A program made the position numbers and the translations under genes. DNA of 34,022 nt from Candidatus Sulfotelmatobacter sp. GTDB lineage: Bacteria; Acidobacteriota; Terriglobia; Terriglobales; Acidobacteriaceae. Under the pieces are notes generated by a model that saw only the letters and a list, made by a program, of their open reading frames with translations, made no database searches and was not told the origin of the DNA. Below are positions 33,017 through 34,022 of the stretch, piece by piece. The stretch spans positions 1 through 34,022 of the forward strand of contig JADGNQ010000057.1 of the NCBI GenBank assembly GCA_017883385.1, in the 5' to 3' direction. Positions within the stretch are counted from its first letter, which is position 1; the number at the start of each line of letters is the position of its first letter.

Positions 33017-33051
33017 GCTGAGAGCTGAAAGCTGATTGCCGACAGCTGTTT
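33017..33051. repeat. Tandem heptad repeat (GCTGANN), five units
   Basis: Units GCTGAGA, GCTGAAA, GCTGATT, GCCGACA and GCTGTTT, directly between the small membrane protein gene and tRNA-Thr(GGT). The unit matches the arrays at 23099 and 33307. Confidence 0.75.
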
Positions 33052-33056
33052 TTCGG

Positions 33057-33132
<76 letters not shown>

Positions 33133-33153
33133 GAGTTGAGGCGCCTTGCGGGC

Positions 33154-33205
33154 GTGACCCTGAGCGCAGTCGAAGGGGGCGAGCCCGCAGCCGAAATCCT
33201 GAGCG
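33154..33205. repeat. REP-like dispersed repeat with CTGAGCG cores
   Basis: GTGACCCTGAGCGCAGTCGAAGGG (33154-33177; shown here only to locate it, core CTGAGCG-CAGTCGAAG) and a second CTGAGCG at 33199-33205 followed by TGCGAAGGAT. The same cores border the element after glnS at 20862. It lies in the spacer between tRNA-Thr and tRNA-Gly. Confidence 0.55.
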
Positions 33206-33242
33206 TTCTTTGCGAAGGATCTCGGGTAGACGCTGCGGGAAG

Positions 33243-33262
33243 GGCATGGCTTCAGCCGTGCC
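33243..33262. repeat. Palindromic REP-like hairpin GGCATGGCTTCAGCCGTGCC
   Basis: A 20-base near-perfect palindrome with an 8-9-bp stem and a TTCA loop. A nearly identical copy (one base different) lies at 33855-33874 upstream of tuf. Confidence 0.7.
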
Positions 33263-33282
33263 GTTTGGAGTCGGAATTGGAA

Positions 33283-33298
33283 AGCGGCTTTAGCCGCT
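33283..33298. repeat. Palindromic hairpin AGCGGCTTTAGCCGCT
   Basis: A 7-bp perfect stem around TT, 20 bases after the preceding palindrome. It is similar in style to it and may be the second half of one REP unit. Confidence 0.6.
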
Positions 33299-33306
33299 GA
33301 GGTCTA

Positions 33307-33334
33307 GCTGACGGCTGATAGCTGAGAGCTGGTT
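33307..33334. repeat. Tandem heptad repeat (GCTGANN)4
   Basis: Units GCTGACG, GCTGATA, GCTGAGA and GCTGGTT, ending four bases before tRNA-Gly. Third copy of the GCTGANN array in this window. Confidence 0.75.
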
Positions 33335-33338
33335 TTAA

Positions 33339-33413
33339 GCGGGAGTAACTCAGTGGTAGAGTCACAGCCTTCCAAGCTGTTGGTCGCGGGTTCGATTCCC
33401 GTCTCCCGCTCCA
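33339..33413 (+). tRNA. tRNA-Gly (anticodon TCC)
   Basis: A 75-base cloverleaf: acceptor GCGGGAG/CTCCCGC, anticodon stem ACAGC/GCTGT with loop CTTCCAA, T loop TTCGATT, and an encoded CCA end. The anticodon TCC reads GGA and GGG. It is the last tRNA before tuf. Confidence 0.95.
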
Positions 33414-33457
33414 GAAGTTTGACTTTTGTAAGACGTGAACGCATTCAGAGGATGACA

Positions 33458-33790
33458 GTGAGTTTCCGGCAGGCTGCCATCAAGGTCGAGAAGGCGCAAG
33501 AGTTTGCCAGGCTGCAGGCCGCCGTGGAACAGGCGTTCTTGCCCGAGAAGACCGAGCGATTCCTGAAGCAGGTGGACCGCAAAGGGATTCGCATTCGGGC
33601 TTTCGATGCGGTGCTGACCGAGTGTCTGCTGGAAGGCGTTGTCGGCGAAGCCGGATTTAATGCCCGGCAGTTGTATGAGTCGCTGCCTGTGTCGGACCAG
33701 GCGCAGATGCGCGAGTTTTACCTTTCGAAGCTCGAAGGGGTCGACGTCGCGCTGCGGCACAAGTTCAAGAAGCTGTACCAGTATTACTGA
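33458..33790 (+). CDS. Small helical protein of unknown function upstream of tuf
   Basis: A 110-residue, charged, mostly helical protein ('AAIKVEKAQEFARLQAAVEQ', 'TERFLKQVDRKGIRIRAFDA', ending 'KKLYQYY'). It has no signal peptide, membrane segment or known motif, so it is probably cytoplasmic. The GTG at 33458 is preferred because AGAGG (33447-33451) is six bases upstream; the ATG at 33452 abuts that site and is too close, though it would add only two residues. It lies between tRNA-Gly and tuf. The last codons are duplicated as non-coding copies directly downstream (33767-33839). Confidence 0.7.
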   Translation: MSFRQAAIKVEKAQEFARLQAAVEQAFLPEKTERFLKQVDRKGIRIRAFDAVLTECLLEGVVGEAGFNARQLYESLPVSDQAQMREFYLSKLEGVDVALRHKFKKLYQYY

Positions 33791-33839
33791 AGCAAGAAGC
33801 TGTATCAGTATTACTGAATCGCTGTATCAGTCTACTGGT
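33767..33839. repeat. Tandem duplication of the 3' end of the preceding gene
   Basis: AAGCTGTACCAGTATTACTGA at the gene end (from 33770) recurs 27 bases later as AAGCTGTATCAGTATTACTGA with one change, and a shorter third copy (GCTGTATCAGTCTACTGG) begins at 33821. Stop codons follow each copy, so only the first is translated. Confidence 0.75.
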
Positions 33840-33854
33840 TGAGGTTTGTATCAG

Positions 33855-33908
33855 GGCACGGCTTCAGCCGTGCCGTTATCCGGATAGAAAATCCGGGGCT
33901 TTTGCCCC
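33855..33908 (+). repeat. Three consecutive hairpins in the tuf leader (REP-like)
   Basis: Stem 1 is GGCACGGCTTCAGCCGTGCC (33855-33874). Stem 2 is CCGGAT-AGAAA-ATCCGG (33880-33896). Stem 3 is GGGGC-TTTT-GCCCC (33895-33908), overlapping stem 2 by two bases, so stems 2 and 3 may be alternatives. Stem 1 matches 33243-33262 except for one base. They end 15 bases before the tuf start and could affect tuf expression or be passive repeats. Confidence 0.6.
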
Positions 33909-33923
33909 CGAGGAAGAACGGAA

Positions 33924-34022
33924 ATGGCGAAAGAGAAATTTGATCGGAATAAGCCGCACTGCAACGTAGGGACGATTGGTCACATTGACCATGGCAAGAC
34001 GACGTTGACGGCGGCGATCACG
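33924..34022 (+). CDS. tuf: Elongation factor Tu, N-terminal part (cut by window edge)
   Basis: Thirty-three codons from the ATG at 33924 to the edge encode a standard EF-Tu N-terminus: M-A-K-E-K-F followed by '[16 protein letters not shown]', which contains the GTP-binding P-loop G-x4-GK(T/S) at residues 19-26. AGGAAG lies about eight bases upstream as ribosome binding site. EF-Tu delivers aminoacyl-tRNA to the ribosome. The order tRNA-Tyr, tRNA-Thr, tRNA-Gly then tuf is conserved in many bacteria. Confidence 0.96.
   Translation, partial: MAKEKFDRNKPHCNVGTIGHIDHGKTTLTAAIT

Overview
The window looks like chromosomal DNA of a soil-type Acidobacteriota (Terriglobia-like). This is inferred from two large MacB/FtsX-type 'orphan' permeases flanking a PadR regulator, a hallmark pairing of that phylum, from a Gram-negative envelope gene (lpxC), from GC-rich coding sequence, and from a tRNA-Thr/Tyr/Thr/Gly cluster running into tuf. 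No integrase, transposase, phage gene or CRISPR array was seen. Most of the window reads as ordinary chromosome with a dense load of small dispersed repeats.

Layout. 1-4224: the 5' end of lpxC, a secreted LolA-like protein and an SDR oxidoreductase (all minus), then a plus-strand cassette of an ECF-type sigma factor, a small one-pass membrane protein (putative anti-sigma) and a secreted protein of unknown function. 4242-7628: one very large c-di-GMP protein (membrane module, GAF domains, GGDEF, HD-GYP). 7801-11078: gltX and a B12-type radical SAM enzyme with a palindrome over its promoter. 11331-13349: a group II PLP decarboxylase divergent from an Lrp/AsnC regulator. 13399-18986: a compact plus-strand operon of padR, two paralogous membrane proteins sharing an N-terminal sensory/prefix domain, an ABC ATPase, an ABC-2 permease and a membrane acyltransferase. 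19083-20807: glnS, followed by an inverted-repeat element. 21104-23090: a secreted amidohydrolase (minus) and an exported DsrE-like protein (plus). 23128-25267 (minus): ccdA, a zinc-ribbon TlpA-like thioredoxin and a stand-alone DsbD-alpha-like protein, which together look like a DsbD split over three genes. 25363-32187: an anchored protein of unknown function, then a PadR gene lying between two divergent orphan permeases. 32370-34022: four tRNA genes, a 59-codon membrane-protein frame hidden between tRNAs, a small conserved-looking protein of unknown function and the start of tuf, with heptad repeats and REP-like hairpins in the gaps.

Themes. Envelope biology dominates: LPS synthesis, export permeases, periplasmic redox, exported hydrolases. 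Membrane-linked regulation recurs: two PadR modules whose membrane partners share a similar cytoplasmic prefix domain, a sigma/anti-sigma-like pair, and a c-di-GMP enzyme with opposing domains. The points I would check first are the shared PadR-associated prefix domain, the split DsbD operon, the heptad (GCTGANN)n arrays, the hidden small membrane protein, and the palindromes overlapping the padR and radical SAM promoters.
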